Origin: an uncultured Prochlorococcus sp.
Lineage (GTDB): Bacteria; Cyanobacteriota; Cyanobacteriia; PCC-6307; Cyanobiaceae
Direction of reading: 5' to 3'
Length of the DNA stretch: 57,467 nt
Assembly (NCBI GenBank): GCA_902594875.1
Contig: CACJNU010000001.1
Coordinates: 1 to 57,467 of the forward strand
A program made the position numbers and the translations under genes. Each line of letters opens with the position of its first letter. The stretch's first letter is position 1. The notes beneath the pieces are model-generated. The model was not told where the DNA came from. It was given only the letters and a program-made list of their open reading frames with translations, and ran no database searches. Positions 10,310-20,089 of the stretch are shown here, piece after piece.

Positions 10310-12907
10310 TTAATTTTCTTTGTCTGAGTTGAATTGGCCTGCTGCTTCTATTTGTTCATGAGGAACCAATACAACTTCTGATAAATGATCACCCTCATCT
10401 AATTTTTGTAATTTTACTCCTGTAGCGGCTCTAGATTGCTGGGATATTTTATCTGCGTTTGTTCTTACTATCACACCTCTTTCAGTAACAAAAAGTAATT
10501 CTTCCCCTTCTCCAAGGACCTTCAAACAAACTAATACATCATCTTTAATTCTGAATTTTATTGCTCTCAATCCCATACCAGCTCTTTTTTGTAATCTAAA
10601 CTGAGTTACAGGTACTCTTTTACCTAGTCCAAATGCACTTGCTATAAGTACCCAAGGACCTTCTGAAGAGTTATCTTCAATATTTTCATCAGACTCTTTC
10701 GTGAGATCTTCACTTTTAGCTAATTGATCAACTAAATCAGATGTCAAAACATCCATAGATACTAGATTGTCTCCTTCCCTAAGGTTCATAGATTTAACCC
10801 CCCTTGCCGTCCTGCCAAGTGGCCTTAATTCGTTGATATCTAGTCTGAAATGAATCGCCATTCCTGTTCTTGACCCAATCAAAACACTGTCGCCTTCTCT
10901 TGATAACCTAACCCAAGTTAAAGCATCTCCATCCTCAAGATTAATTGCTATTAATCCATTAGATCGAATTTTTGAGAAAGCAGAAAGTGAAGTTCTTTTT
11001 ATAAATCCAGCCTTGGTTAGCATTAATAGATAACAATCGTTATCAAAAGAATCTACTGCAACTAGAGAGGTTATCTTTTCTTCTCTTGGTATTGGGAGGA
11101 GTTGAACAGATGGAGTACCTTTTGCTGTTCTGCTACTCATCGGAACTCTATATGCTGGAAGAGCATAAGATACCCCTCTATCACTGAAAAGCAAAAGAGT
11201 ATCGTGATCATTACAGCTTATAAATAACTTTACTTCATCATCTTCTTGTGTCTTTGTTCCGGCTTTACCTCTAGACCCACGACTTGTAGATTCGAATTCA
11301 TTTACAGGCATCCTTTTTAAATAACCTGCTTCAGTCAATAAAACTACAGATCTGTCATTAGCGATAAGATCAATATCATCTAGACCACCGCCTAAATCAA
11401 GTATTTCTGTTTTTCTTTGAGAGGAAAATCTTTCATCAATTTTATTAAGTTCTTCTAGGATAATTTCAAAAATTCTTTCTTTACTATTCAATATTTGCTG
11501 ATATGAGTAGATTTTTTTGGTTAACTCATCATGCTCTCCTTTGATTTTATCTGCTTCTAGAGCTGTTAATCTTCTTAATTGCATTTGTAAAATAGCTTCT
11601 GCCTGAGTGGCAGATAACTTATGATCAGCTTGTAATTTTTCTCTGGCTGAAACTGTATCTTTTGCTGATCTTATTAGATTAATAATCTCATCCATAGCAT
11701 CCAATGCTAATAACAGACCCTTTACAATATGATCCCTCTCTTCAGCCTTTTTTAATAAAAATCCTGTTCTTCGCCTTATTGTCTCCACTCTGAAGTCTAG
11801 AAAAACATCTAACATTTTTCTGAGTGAAAGTGTTGTGGGCTCTCCTTTTACTAAAGCAAGGATATTTGCACTAAAATTATTTTGTAGAGGTGTTAACTTA
11901 AATAAATTATTTAAAACTACTTGTGGGTAGGCATCCCTTTTTAGTTCAATAACAATCCTCATCCCATCTCGATCACTTTCATCTCTAATATCAGAAATAC
12001 CTTCTAATTTTTTTTCATTGACCAAGTCAGCAATTCTTTCTATCAATGCCGCTTTATTAGTTTGAAATGGAAGCTCTGTAATTATTACGGCATCTTTTTC
12101 TGCTCTTCCAGTAGATTTAATTTGCTCAATATCTGCTACACCTCTCATAGTTATTGAACCCCTTCCTGTTGTGAAAGTTTCTTTAATACCTTCTCTGCCT
12201 AAGATTTGACCACCTGTGGGAAAATCAGGACCTTTAATTATTTCAAAAAGTTCTCTATCTTCAATCGAAGGGTTTCTGATTATTGATTTAAGACCATTAA
12301 TTAATTCCCCTAAGTTATGAGGTGGAATATTAGTTGCCATTCCTACTGCTATTCCAGATGATCCGTTTAGAAGTAGTTGAGGAATCCTAGCAGGCAAAAC
12401 TGTTGGTTCTTGTTGAGAACCATCAAAATTATCGGCGAAATCTACAGTTTCAGATTCAATATCCTCTAATAAACTTTCATCTGTAAGAGACTGTAAACGA
12501 GATTCTGTATATCTCATTGCTGCTGGAGGGTCGTTATCAACAGAACCAAAGTTTCCATGGCCATCTATGAGTGGCATCCTCATAGAAAAATCCTGAGCCA
12601 TCCTAACCAAAGCATCATAAACAGCAGTATCGCCATGAGGGTGGTATTTACCAAGTACTTCACCGACAACTCTTGCACATTTTCTGTATGGTCTACCACT
12701 AGTTAAACCAAGTTCATACATTGCATAAAGAATTCTTCTGTGAACAGGTTTTAATCCATCTCTTGCATCTGGTAGAGCACGACCAACTATTACACTCATT
12801 GCATACTCAAGGTATGAGCGAGACATCTCATTTCTTAGGTCAGTCTGAATAATTCGGTCGTTATCTTCGCTTAATCCTGAGTTATCAGAATCTAAAATAT
12901 CAGACAT
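10310..12907 (-). CDS. gyrA: DNA gyrase subunit A (GyrA/ParC family)
   Basis: Breakage-reunion subunit of a type IIA topoisomerase. The 865 residues contain the winged-helix start [21 protein letters not shown], the quinolone-region segment [12 protein letters not shown], the catalytic Tyr133 in AAMRYTESR, a tower and coiled coil (about 370-490), and a six-bladed C-terminal beta-pinwheel with repeated GxxxRxxxxx blades. The position of the GyrA box (QRRGGKG in E. coli, which wraps DNA) holds TSRGSRG at residues 541-547, a degenerate form. Full length argues for gyrase. Likely co-transcribed with crtL. Confidence 0.93.
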   Translation of the reverse strand: MSDILDSDNSGLSEDNDRIIQTDLRNEMSRSYLEYAMSVIVGRALPDARDGLKPVHRRILYAMYELGLTSGRPYRKCARVVGEVLGKYHPHGDTAVYDALVRMAQDFSMRMPLIDGHGNFGSVDNDPPAAMRYTESRLQSLTDESLLEDIESETVDFADNFDGSQQEPTVLPARIPQLLLNGSSGIAVGMATNIPPHNLGELINGLKSIIRNPSIEDRELFEIIKGPDFPTGGQILGREGIKETFTTGRGSITMRGVADIEQIKSTGRAEKDAVIITELPFQTNKAALIERIADLVNEKKLEGISDIRDESDRDGMRIVIELKRDAYPQVVLNNLFKLTPLQNNFSANILALVKGEPTTLSLRKMLDVFLDFRVETIRRRTGFLLKKAEERDHIVKGLLLALDAMDEIINLIRSAKDTVSAREKLQADHKLSATQAEAILQMQLRRLTALEADKIKGEHDELTKKIYSYQQILNSKERIFEIILEELNKIDERFSSQRKTEILDLGGGLDDIDLIANDRSVVLLTEAGYLKRMPVNEFESTSRGSRGKAGTKTQEDDEVKLFISCNDHDTLLLFSDRGVSYALPAYRVPMSSRTAKGTPSVQLLPIPREEKITSLVAVDSFDNDCYLLMLTKAGFIKRTSLSAFSKIRSNGLIAINLEDGDALTWVRLSREGDSVLIGSRTGMAIHFRLDINELRPLGRTARGVKSMNLREGDNLVSMDVLTSDLVDQLAKSEDLTKESDENIEDNSSEGPWVLIASAFGLGKRVPVTQFRLQKRAGMGLRAIKFRIKDDVLVCLKVLGEGEELLFVTERGVIVRTNADKISQQSRAATGVKLQKLDEGDHLSEVVLVPHEQIEAAGQFNSDKEN

Positions 12908-13087
12908 ATAAAAATCCTTTTTTTAATAATAATCGCTGATTGTCATAATGAATAAAAAAAAATATTTATTTAATTCCCAAATACTCACATTTACACACAA
13001 ATCAAAATAAAACCTGTTGTTTTTGAATAAACCTTGGCTTATTACCCCTTTAGTTGTTAATTTAATCTGAATAAAGAAAAAAATACC

Positions 13088-14251
13088 GTGAATATTGAAC
13101 TTGGTTTACATAAAAAAGTCAGAAGGGCTTATGGCATTGATGAAATAGCTTTAGTCCCTGGGAATAGAACACTTGATTACGATTTAACTGATCCTTCTTG
13201 GACGATAGGCGAAATCAAAAGAGAAGTCCCGATCGTAGCAAGTGCCATGGACAGTGTTGTTGATGTCAATACGGCTGTTGAACTTACAAAATTAGGTTCG
13301 CTAGGGGTTATTAATATGGAGGGCATACAAACAAGATATGAAAACCCTGATGAAATTTTGAACCAAATAGCATCAGTCGGGAAGAATGATTTTGTTCCTT
13401 TAATGCAGAAAATATATAGTGAACCGGTCAAGGAGGGATTGATTGTACGAAGAATAAATGAGGTGAAAGAAAGAGGAGGTATAGCCGCTTTTAGTGGGAC
13501 TCCTCAAGCTGCCATTAAGTTTAAAGAAACACTTAATAATTCCAAAATAGATTTATTTTTTCTTCAAGGTACAGTTGTTTCCACTGAACATCTTGGTATG
13601 GAAGGTAATGAAACCCTAAATATTAAAGATCTCTGTCAATCTATGAATGTTCCTGTTGTAGCTGGTAATTGTGTTACTTACGAAGTTGCAAAACTTCTTA
13701 TGGATGCTGGAGTTGCAGGATTAATGGTTGGTATAGGTCCTGGAGCGGCATGTACATCAAGAGGAGTTTTGGGAATTGGAATCCCTCAAGCAACTGCAAT
13801 TGCTGATTGTAGTGCGGCAAGAAATGACTACTTTAAAGAAAGTGGTCGTTATATTCCTATTATTGGTGATGGAGGAATTGTTACTGGCGGAGATATCTGT
13901 AAATGTTTAGCATGTGGTGCTGATGCTGTAATGATTGGATCCCCAATAGCTAAATCCTCAAATGCGCCAGGTAAAGGATTTCATTGGGGTATGGCTACTC
14001 CAAGTCCTGTATTGCCAAGGGGTACAAGAATTGAAGTTGGTTCTACAGGATCCTTAGAGAGAATAATTAAAGGCCCTGCTTTACTTGATGATGGGACACA
14101 TAACCTATTAGGAGCTATTAGGACCTCAATGAGTACTCTTGGGGCAAAAAATATTAAAGAAATGCAAGAAGTTGAAATAGTTATCGCGCCATCGCTTCTT
14201 ACAGAAGGTAAGGTTTATCAAAAAGCTCAGCAGCTTGGGATGGGTAAGTAG
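13088..14251 (+). CDS. guaB: GuaB3-family IMP dehydrogenase-like protein
   Basis: TIM-barrel protein of the IMPDH/GMPR superfamily, 387 residues, lacking the CBS pair usual in GuaB. The start MNIELGLHKKVRRAYGIDE is that of the GuaB3 group found in cyanobacteria and actinobacteria. The active-site Cys lies in GPGAACTSRGVLG, the phosphate loop in DGGIVTGGDICK, and the flap region near GTRIEVGSTGSLE. Cyanobacterial GuaB3 has been shown to act as an IMP dehydrogenase, feeding GTP synthesis. GTG start at 13088. It is followed by the Yfr1 RNA and trxA, an order conserved in marine picocyanobacteria. Confidence 0.92.
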   Translation: MNIELGLHKKVRRAYGIDEIALVPGNRTLDYDLTDPSWTIGEIKREVPIVASAMDSVVDVNTAVELTKLGSLGVINMEGIQTRYENPDEILNQIASVGKNDFVPLMQKIYSEPVKEGLIVRRINEVKERGGIAAFSGTPQAAIKFKETLNNSKIDLFFLQGTVVSTEHLGMEGNETLNIKDLCQSMNVPVVAGNCVTYEVAKLLMDAGVAGLMVGIGPGAACTSRGVLGIGIPQATAIADCSAARNDYFKESGRYIPIIGDGGIVTGGDICKCLACGADAVMIGSPIAKSSNAPGKGFHWGMATPSPVLPRGTRIEVGSTGSLERIIKGPALLDDGTHNLLGAIRTSMSTLGAKNIKEMQEVEIVIAPSLLTEGKVYQKAQQLGMGK

Positions 14252-14333
14252 TTAACCTAGAGCAAAATTATAAATACTTGGTGAATTAAGTATTAATTTG
14301 AAAAATTTTCTAATTAAGAGTTATTATGAAATG

Positions 14334-14390
14334 ATGGGGGAAACCCCATACTCCTCACACACTAAATCGCCCGATTAATCGGGCTTTTTT
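14334..14390 (+). ncRNA. yfr1: Yfr1 small regulatory RNA with its terminator
   Basis: Short abundant cyanobacterial sRNA that base-pairs with mRNAs. All parts are visible: a -10 box TATTAT at 14322-14327; a 5' hairpin ATGGGG(14334-14339)/CCCCAT(14344-14349); the single-stranded ultraconserved motif ACTCCTCACACAC (14350-14362); and a terminator stem GCCCGAT/ATCGGGC (14369-14384) followed by six T. Location between the guaB-type gene and trxA is the known Yfr1 position. The predicted 57 nt is close to the known length in Prochlorococcus. The exact 5' end is inferred from the -10 box. Confidence 0.95.
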
Positions 14391-14481
14391 AGATATTTTG
14401 TTACTTATATTATTTAATCTGTAATGAAATCATCACTTAAAAGAATTGCCTGCTAAATTTTCAAAAAGGAATACTTAAATT

Positions 14482-14805
14482 ATGTCATCAGCTCCAGCCG
14501 TAACTGATTCTTCATTTGACAAGGATGTACTGCAAAGTGATCTACCAGTATTGGTTGATTTTTGGGCACCATGGTGCGGTCCATGTAGGATGGTCGCTCC
14601 AGTTGTAGAAGAAATCTCAAAAGACTTTGAAGGGAAAATTAAAGTTTTTAAACTAAACACAGATGAGAATCCAAATGTAGCTAGTCAATATGGAATTAGA
14701 AGTATTCCTACATTAATGATCTTTAAAGGAGGTCAAAAGGTTGATACCGTTGTTGGTGCTGTGCCAAAAGCTACTCTTTCGAGCACTTTAACTAAGCATT
14801 TATAA
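14482..14805 (+). CDS. trxA: Thioredoxin
   Basis: General dithiol-disulfide oxidoreductase, 107 residues. Active site WCGPC in [14 protein letters not shown] (residues 31-35), the buried Asp in VLVDFWAPW, and cis-Pro segment [13 protein letters not shown] are all present. ATG start with the family-typical N-terminal helix. It lies downstream of Yfr1 and 11 bp upstream of hisH. An AT-rich promoter stretch (TATATTATT near 14405) lies between the Yfr1 terminator and the gene. Confidence 0.97.
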   Translation: MSSAPAVTDSSFDKDVLQSDLPVLVDFWAPWCGPCRMVAPVVEEISKDFEGKIKVFKLNTDENPNVASQYGIRSIPTLMIFKGGQKVDTVVGAVPKATLSSTLTKHL

Positions 14806-14816
14806 ATTCAAAAGCT

Positions 14817-15434
14817 TTGCATAAAATTGGACTAATAGACTATGGAATGGGTAATATTCATTCTGTAACAAAATCTCTAGAAAGTCTTGGAGAAGAAATT
14901 ATATTAATTAAAAACTTTAATGATTCCAAGCTTTGTAAGGCGATAATACTTCCTGGGGTTGGAGCTTTTGATCCAGCAATGAATAATCTGATAAATACTG
15001 ATTTGATAACTGATTTGAAAAGTTGGATTAAAAGTGGGAAATCCTTTTTTGGGATATGTTTAGGTCTCCAACTCCTTTTTGAATCTAGTGATGAAGGAAA
15101 AGTTAAAGGGCTGGGAATTTTAAAAGGAAAAATACAAAAAATACCCAATATTGTTAACCAAAGAATCCCACACATGGGTTGGTGCCAACTTTTACCTACA
15201 AAAAAAAATACTTTATTTGGGATTGAAGAATTAAATAATTGGGTCTATTTTGTACATTCCTACCATGCAATCCCAGATGACTTAAATATTATTGCAGCTC
15301 AAGTTGATTATGGCTCTGAAAAATTAACTGCAATGATTGAGAATGATAATTTATTGGCCTGTCAATTTCATCCGGAAAAATCTGGGAAAACCGGTGAAAA
15401 ACTTTTGAGACGATGGCTTAGTAATATTCAATAA
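14817..15434 (+). CDS. hisH: Imidazole glycerol phosphate synthase, glutamine amidotransferase subunit
   Basis: Releases ammonia from glutamine for HisF in histidine synthesis. 205 residues with the class I amidotransferase triad: nucleophile Cys in FFGICLGLQLLFE, His in CQFHPEKSG and the following Glu; oxyanion segment GVGAFDPAM near residue 48 and IDYGMGNIHS at the N-terminus. Start is TTG at 14817, the only choice that gives the conserved IGLIDYGMGN start. Eleven bases after trxA and 13 bases before rsmD, so it is probably part of a run of co-oriented genes. Confidence 0.95.
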   Translation: MHKIGLIDYGMGNIHSVTKSLESLGEEIILIKNFNDSKLCKAIILPGVGAFDPAMNNLINTDLITDLKSWIKSGKSFFGICLGLQLLFESSDEGKVKGLGILKGKIQKIPNIVNQRIPHMGWCQLLPTKKNTLFGIEELNNWVYFVHSYHAIPDDLNIIAAQVDYGSEKLTAMIENDNLLACQFHPEKSGKTGEKLLRRWLSNIQ

Positions 15435-15447
15435 TTGATAATTACTG

Positions 15448-16047
15448 ATGAAGACAAACTTAAGATTAATAGGTGGTAAAAAACTCCAAAGTCCAAATAA
15501 TTCTTATACCAGACCTACAACTTTGAGAGTGAGAGAGGCTATATTTAATATATTGAATAACAGAGTTGAAAATAGTAACTGGCTAGATTTATTTAGTGGA
15601 ACAGGAGCTATATCTTGTGAAGCCTATAACCACGGGGCAAGAAAAATACTTGCAATTGAAAAAAACAAAATCAATTCAAAAATTTGCTTAAAAAATATAC
15701 TCTCGTTAGAGAACATAGAGAATAGGAGAAATGATATCGAAGTTATTTGTAAAGACGTTTTGAAATGGACAAAACCAAATTATGAGAGAAACTTATCATC
15801 TAGAAATATGGATTTAAATAAATTAAAATTTGATTTTGTTTATCTAGATCCTCCATATGATGTTTATTTCCACGAATTAGTTTTAAATCAATTATTTAAC
15901 TGTAATTTTTTAAAGAAAGATTCAATAGTTATTTGTGAACATTCTCCAAACCTATTTATTAAAAAAAGTGCTTTATGGGAAACTATAGATATAAGAAATT
16001 ATGGGCAGTCAAGATTAACATTTTTAATCAATGTCCAGCATCCCTGA
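15448..16047 (+). CDS. rsmD: 16S rRNA (guanine(966)-N2)-methyltransferase
   Basis: Class I SAM-dependent methyltransferase acting on the small ribosomal subunit. 199 residues: [14 protein letters not shown]...[13 protein letters not shown] is the RsmD N-terminal signature, [15 protein letters not shown] the SAM-binding loop, IEKN the acidic strand II, and DPPYD (about residue 134) the catalytic NPPY-type motif. Its last 24 bases overlap the 3' end of petG on the opposite strand. Confidence 0.92.
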   Translation: MKTNLRLIGGKKLQSPNNSYTRPTTLRVREAIFNILNNRVENSNWLDLFSGTGAISCEAYNHGARKILAIEKNKINSKICLKNILSLENIENRRNDIEVICKDVLKWTKPNYERNLSSRNMDLNKLKFDFVYLDPPYDVYFHELVLNQLFNCNFLKKDSIVICEHSPNLFIKKSALWETIDIRNYGQSRLTFLINVQHP

Positions 16048-16143
16048 ACCTCTTCTGTATTGATTCCATGCACTTACGAATAATCCAAGAAGAGTTATTG
16101 GAACTAAACCTAAAACAATTCCACATAGAAGAGGCTCGATCAT
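16024..16143 (-). CDS. petG: Cytochrome b6f complex subunit V (PetG)
   Basis: Single-span subunit needed for stability of the cytochrome b6f complex in thylakoids. 39 residues: starts [20 protein letters not shown], continues through one transmembrane helix and ends with the family QYRRG segment. The ATG is at 16143 (complement); a longer open frame upstream (to 16308) is a shadow of the divergent cytochrome gene. Its 3' end overlaps rsmD by 24 bp; 55 bp separate its start from the divergent cytochrome c gene, so the two electron-transfer genes share an upstream region. Confidence 0.95.
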   Translation of the reverse strand: MIEPLLCGIVLGLVPITLLGLFVSAWNQYRRGSGMLDID

Positions 16144-16198
16144 TTTTTTGCCTTTTTTGAATTTCTTATTCACAATTGTTACATAGAGACTATTTTTT

Positions 16199-16585
16199 GT
16201 GTCAACATCTTCATCAACTGCAGCAGAAAGAGACTTTAAAAGTGAATTCTTAAAAATTGTTTTTATTGTATTTGGAGTTTTATTGATTTGTTTTTCAATA
16301 TTTTTCATAAAACATCATGAAAATAACAAATATATTATTGAAACTCTCGCGCTTAATGGCTCTGCTGAGGAAGGAGATGCTCTTTTTAAGGTAAATTGTG
16401 TTGGATGTCATGGAATTACAGCAAGAGGGTTAGTGGGCCCAGACTTACATTCAATAACTAAACGTTTGAACGATAAAGAGATAATAAAACAAGTTACCGG
16501 AGGCCTGACTCCTCCTATGCCAAGTTTTGAAATTGATCCTGTAAATATGTCCAATTTATTAAATTATCTTCATAGCCTTGAATGA
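16199..16585 (+). CDS. cytM: Membrane-anchored cytochrome c, probably cytochrome cM
   Basis: One N-terminal membrane helix (about residues 18-40) then a small class I cytochrome c domain of about 75 residues. The haem site is CVGCHG (about residues 67-72); the sixth ligand Met is probably in PPMPSF near residue 108. Size and anchor fit cyanobacterial CytM, a low-potential cytochrome implicated in respiratory and dark or stress electron flow. GTG start at 16199, preceded by the divergent petG. The stop overlaps the next gene start (ATGA). Identity as cytM rather than another short cytochrome c is a probable, not proven, call. Confidence 0.8.
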   Translation: MSTSSSTAAERDFKSEFLKIVFIVFGVLLICFSIFFIKHHENNKYIIETLALNGSAEEGDALFKVNCVGCHGITARGLVGPDLHSITKRLNDKEIIKQVTGGLTPPMPSFEIDPVNMSNLLNYLHSLE

Positions 16586-17334
16586 TTTTGGGGAAAAATT
16601 TTTCTAATTTAAAGGTAATATTAGTTGAACCAAGTGGTCCTTTAAATGTAGGCAGTGTTGCTAGATTATGCAGTAATTTTGATGTTGATGAATTAAGAAT
16701 TGTTTCTCCTAAATGCGACATATTTTCTTTAGAAGCAAAAAAAATGGCTCTTAAAGGTCAAAAATTTCTTAAACATTGCCAGGTTTTTGATGATCTTCAA
16801 AAAGCAATTTTTGATTGTGATTTGGTTTTAGCATCTTGTGGAAGGATTGATGTAAATAAAGATTCATTTTTTGTATCTTCTGAAGATATATTTGATTGGA
16901 CTTTTACTTTTAATAAGATAAATAATTTAGCAATTATATTTGGGAGAGAAGATAGAGGTTTAACTAACAGTGAATTGCTTCTAGCAAATAAAACCTTTAA
17001 TATTCCAACTTCTCAGAACAATCCTTCATTAAATCTTTCTCACGCTGTTTCAATAGTTTTGTATGAATTAAATAAGTCTTCTAAAAAGAATTTAAATAAT
17101 GAATTAAAAGTTTTTAACTTGGCGTCATCTTATGAAGTACATGATACATTTGTGGAGATAGAGGAAATGCTTTTGCGAGTTGGATATCTCTTAAAACATA
17201 CTTCTAAGGCAAAAATCAGTAAATTTAAGAATTTTATTTTGAGGGCAAATACATCAATGCACGAAGTAAATGTTTTAAGAGGAATTGTCCATCAAATAAA
17301 CTGGTTTTTGAACAATTCAAAAAAAAATAAGTAA
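16582..17334 (+). CDS. RNA methyltransferase, TrmH/SpoU family (TrmJ-like)
   Basis: SPOUT-fold methylase of 250 residues with a trefoil knot. The three family motifs are visible: EPSGPLNVGSVARLCSNF (motif 1), IIFGREDRGLTNSEL (motif 2) and NIPTSQNNPSLNLSHAVSI (motif 3). The extra C-terminal helical region (about 170-250) resembles TrmJ, which methylates the 2'-O of tRNA residue 32. Start overlaps the cytochrome stop by 4 bp, so it is translationally coupled. The precise RNA target is not decidable from sequence. Confidence 0.88.
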   Translation: MILGKNFSNLKVILVEPSGPLNVGSVARLCSNFDVDELRIVSPKCDIFSLEAKKMALKGQKFLKHCQVFDDLQKAIFDCDLVLASCGRIDVNKDSFFVSSEDIFDWTFTFNKINNLAIIFGREDRGLTNSELLLANKTFNIPTSQNNPSLNLSHAVSIVLYELNKSSKKNLNNELKVFNLASSYEVHDTFVEIEEMLLRVGYLLKHTSKAKISKFKNFILRANTSMHEVNVLRGIVHQINWFLNNSKKNK

Positions 17335-17451
17335 GTATAAATTTGATTAGTTATTATTTACTTCTTGTTTTAATTTGATAGGGATATTTACTAAAAACAT
17401 TATCTGAAGTAGCATTTATTGATTATTTGAATATTTACGAAAACTAAAACT

Positions 17452-18540
17452 GTGCCAACAACAAAGAAAAGAAGAGTTTTTCCTTTTACAGCAGTAATTG
17501 GTCAAGAAGAAATGAAATTGGCTCTCTTGTTAAATGTTATTGATCCAAGAATTGGAGGAGTGATGATAATGGGTGATAGAGGGACTGGAAAGTCTACAAC
17601 AATAAGAGCCTTAGCTGATTTGTTGCCTGCAATCGATGTTGTTAAAGACGATCCATATAATAGTTCACTAGTCGATCCTGATTTACAAAGTCAAGAAGTT
17701 TTGGAAAAAATTACTCAAGGAGAAAATTTAGAGAGTTTTCAAAAGCAAGTACCTATGGTTGACTTGCCTTTAGGGGCTACTGAAGACAGGCTTTGTGGAA
17801 CCATTGATATTGAGAAAGCTTTGAGTGAAGGCGTTAAAGCATTCGAACCTGGATTGTTGGCTAAAGCTAATAGGGGTTTACTATACGTTGATGAAGTAAA
17901 TTTACTTGATGATCATTTAGTTGATGTACTTTTAGATTCGGCTGCTTCCGGATGGAATACAGTTGAAAGGGAGGGGGTCTCAGTTCGACATCCTGCGAGG
18001 TTTGTCCTTATTGGCTCAGGAAATCCAGAAGAAGGTGAATTAAGGCCTCAACTATTGGATAGGTTTGGAATGAGTGTTGAAGTTAAGACAGTTAGAGATG
18101 CTGAATTAAGAGTTCAAGTAGTTGATCAAAGAACTTCTTTTGATGATAATCCTGATGAGTTTTCATTGAGTGTTGAGAAAAAGCAGGATGAACTTCAACA
18201 AAAAGTTATTAAAGCACAAGAAATATTAAATTCTGTTGAAATGGACGATGACTTAAGATTGAATATTTCTGCAATCTGCGGAGAACTAGATGTGGATGGT
18301 TTACGTGGAGATATAGTTACAAATAGATCTGCAAGGGCAATTGCAGCATTTGAGGGCAGAACTGAAGTACAAGAAGATGACATAGCAAGGGTTATTTCTT
18401 GTTCTTTAAGACATAGACTTAGAAAAGATCCCTTGGAACAAGTTGATTCAGGCGAAAAAGTTATTCAAGCTTTTTGTAAAGTATTTGATTTAGATGAAAA
18501 AGAAAATCTTTCAAAATTTCAATTGTCTGCTGAAGCTTAA
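17452..18540 (+). CDS. chlI: Magnesium chelatase ATPase subunit I
   Basis: AAA+ subunit that powers insertion of Mg into protoporphyrin IX, first step of the chlorophyll branch. 362 residues. Walker A is GDRGTGKST (about residues 42-50), Walker [13 protein letters not shown], sensor and Arg finger region [20 protein letters not shown], and the C-terminal helical lid with [11 protein letters not shown] start at 17452. Followed by ruvC after 5 bp; functionally unrelated but on the same strand. Confidence 0.97.
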   Translation: MPTTKKRRVFPFTAVIGQEEMKLALLLNVIDPRIGGVMIMGDRGTGKSTTIRALADLLPAIDVVKDDPYNSSLVDPDLQSQEVLEKITQGENLESFQKQVPMVDLPLGATEDRLCGTIDIEKALSEGVKAFEPGLLAKANRGLLYVDEVNLLDDHLVDVLLDSAASGWNTVEREGVSVRHPARFVLIGSGNPEEGELRPQLLDRFGMSVEVKTVRDAELRVQVVDQRTSFDDNPDEFSLSVEKKQDELQQKVIKAQEILNSVEMDDDLRLNISAICGELDVDGLRGDIVTNRSARAIAAFEGRTEVQEDDIARVISCSLRHRLRKDPLEQVDSGEKVIQAFCKVFDLDEKENLSKFQLSAEA

Positions 18541-18545
18541 TAACA

Positions 18546-19019
18546 GTGAGAATAATTGGGATTGACCCTGGATTGGCTAGAGTTGGTTATGGAATAATTG
18601 AGATAGAAAATGAAAGAAAGATATTATTAGATTGCGGTATTATTGAGACAGCTAAAGATAAAAAAGAAGAAGATAGACTTTATGAGATTTTTCAAGACCT
18701 TAATGAATTATTAAATTATTGGAACCCCACTGCAGCGGCAGTAGAAAAATTCTTCTTTTACAGGTCAAGCACTACCATTAGTGTGGTGCAGGCCAGAGGG
18801 GTAATCATGATGGTATTGGCCTCTAAAAAAATTCATGTTAGTGAGTATTCACCTGCTCAGATAAAATTAACAATTGCTGGGTCTGGAAAGGCATCTAAGA
18901 AAGATATTCTTGATGCTGTTATGTATAACTTAGATCTTAACAAACCTCCAAAACCTGATGATTCAGCAGATGCATTGGCTATAGCACTCACAAAACTAAA
19001 TGAGGATGGGTTTAACTGA
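18546..19019 (+). CDS. ruvC: Holliday junction endodeoxyribonuclease RuvC
   Basis: Resolves Holliday junctions with RuvAB. 157 residues. Catalytic acids: Asp in [13 protein letters not shown], Glu in AAAVEKFFF, and the C-terminal [10 protein letters not shown] pair. GTG start at 18546, five bases after chlI. Typical length. Confidence 0.95.
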   Translation: MRIIGIDPGLARVGYGIIEIENERKILLDCGIIETAKDKKEEDRLYEIFQDLNELLNYWNPTAAAVEKFFFYRSSTTISVVQARGVIMMVLASKKIHVSEYSPAQIKLTIAGSGKASKKDILDAVMYNLDLNKPPKPDDSADALAIALTKLNEDGFN

Positions 19020-19028
19020 AAATTTAAT

Positions 19029-19586
19029 ATGACGATCTTTGAAAATAAGAAATTGGAGAGGGATACTTTTAGAAAACTAAGAGATGAGATTTCTCTCAAT
19101 CAAAGAGAGAATGTAGAAAAGAATGTAAGATTTTATATTGATTCATTTGTTAAGGGATATAAAAATATAGGTTTTATAGCCATATATTGGCCTCTAAAAA
19201 ATGAAGTTGATATAAGAAGTCTCAGGAAAAATTTTACTTTAGCTTTGCCTAGATGTAAGGATAATAAAGAGTTGTTATTTTATCCATGGGACGAAAAACC
19301 TCTTACCAAAGATTCTGAGGGTATACTAAGTCCAAATAACTCTTCCCCATTAAGTCATTTGCAGATAAGCATGATATTTGTACCATGTCTTTCCGTTGAC
19401 AAAAATTTAATAAGATTAGGTTATGGAGGAGGATATTTTGATAAATTAAGGAGAGATAATGATTGGAGAAATATTCCATGCATTGGAGTATTAACCTCTA
19501 ATTGTGTAAGTAAGATTCCATTAACAAGAGCTGAGTGGGATATTCCTTTATCAGGCTTTATCACAGAAAAAGAAATATTTGTATAA
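19029..19586 (+). CDS. 5-formyltetrahydrofolate cyclo-ligase
   Basis: ATP-dependent return of 5-formyl-THF to the active folate pool as 5,10-methenyl-THF. 185 residues with the N-terminal KLERDTFRKLRDEI, a central ALPRC segment, and the C-terminal ATP site RLGYGGGYFDKL. Nine bases after ruvC; same strand as sufE. The second folate enzyme of the window (with folD) but not adjacent to it. Confidence 0.9.
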   Translation: MTIFENKKLERDTFRKLRDEISLNQRENVEKNVRFYIDSFVKGYKNIGFIAIYWPLKNEVDIRSLRKNFTLALPRCKDNKELLFYPWDEKPLTKDSEGILSPNNSSPLSHLQISMIFVPCLSVDKNLIRLGYGGGYFDKLRRDNDWRNIPCIGVLTSNCVSKIPLTRAEWDIPLSGFITEKEIFV

Positions 19587-19625
19587 TAGAGGACTAATTA
19601 AGTGATTAATTTATAGTTCTAAAAA

Positions 19626-20051
19626 ATGGAAAATCATGAAAAATACAATAATTTATCAAAATTATTAGAAAAGTTGAAGAAATCAGAAGATCCAAAAAGA
19701 AAATATGAATATATTTTGTGGTTAGGCAAAAAATTGAAACAACCAGAAAGTGAAATCCTTGTTGAAGAAAATAAAGTTAAGGGATGCGTTTCAGAAGTTT
19801 TTGTTAAGGCAAATATTAAAGGCGGTAAATTATTTTGGGAAGGATATTCTGATGCCCTAATAACCAAGGGTTTATTAGCATTTTTAATTATTGGTTTAAA
19901 TGAATTAACGCCAAGTGAGGTTGTTAAAATAGATAAGAGATTTATAGAAGATACTGGTTTGAAAGCAAGCTTAACACCATCACGATCAAATGGTTTTTTA
20001 AACATTTTGTTGAAAATGCAGTCTCAAGCAAATGAATTTTTGTTGGTCTAA
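19626..20051 (+). CDS. sufE: SufE-type cysteine desulfurase activator
   Basis: Takes persulfide sulfur from SufS and passes it to SufBCD for Fe-S cluster assembly. 141 residues; the sulfur-accepting Cys is in NKVKGCVSEVFV (about residue 57), followed by the SufE core GYSDALITKGLLAFLI and TGLKASLTPSRSNGFLNIL. ATG start. Lies between the folate enzyme and homoserine dehydrogenase on one strand. Confidence 0.93.
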   Translation: MENHEKYNNLSKLLEKLKKSEDPKRKYEYILWLGKKLKQPESEILVEENKVKGCVSEVFVKANIKGGKLFWEGYSDALITKGLLAFLIIGLNELTPSEVVKIDKRFIEDTGLKASLTPSRSNGFLNILLKMQSQANEFLLV

Positions 20052-20089
20052 TAATATAAAATTAAACTCAAAGTTAAAAGATATAAAAA

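Noticed and set aside
16144..16308. Longer upstream extension of petG
   Set aside because: The open frame continues upstream, but PetG starts MIEPLL at 16143; the extra part is the shadow of the divergent cytochrome gene.
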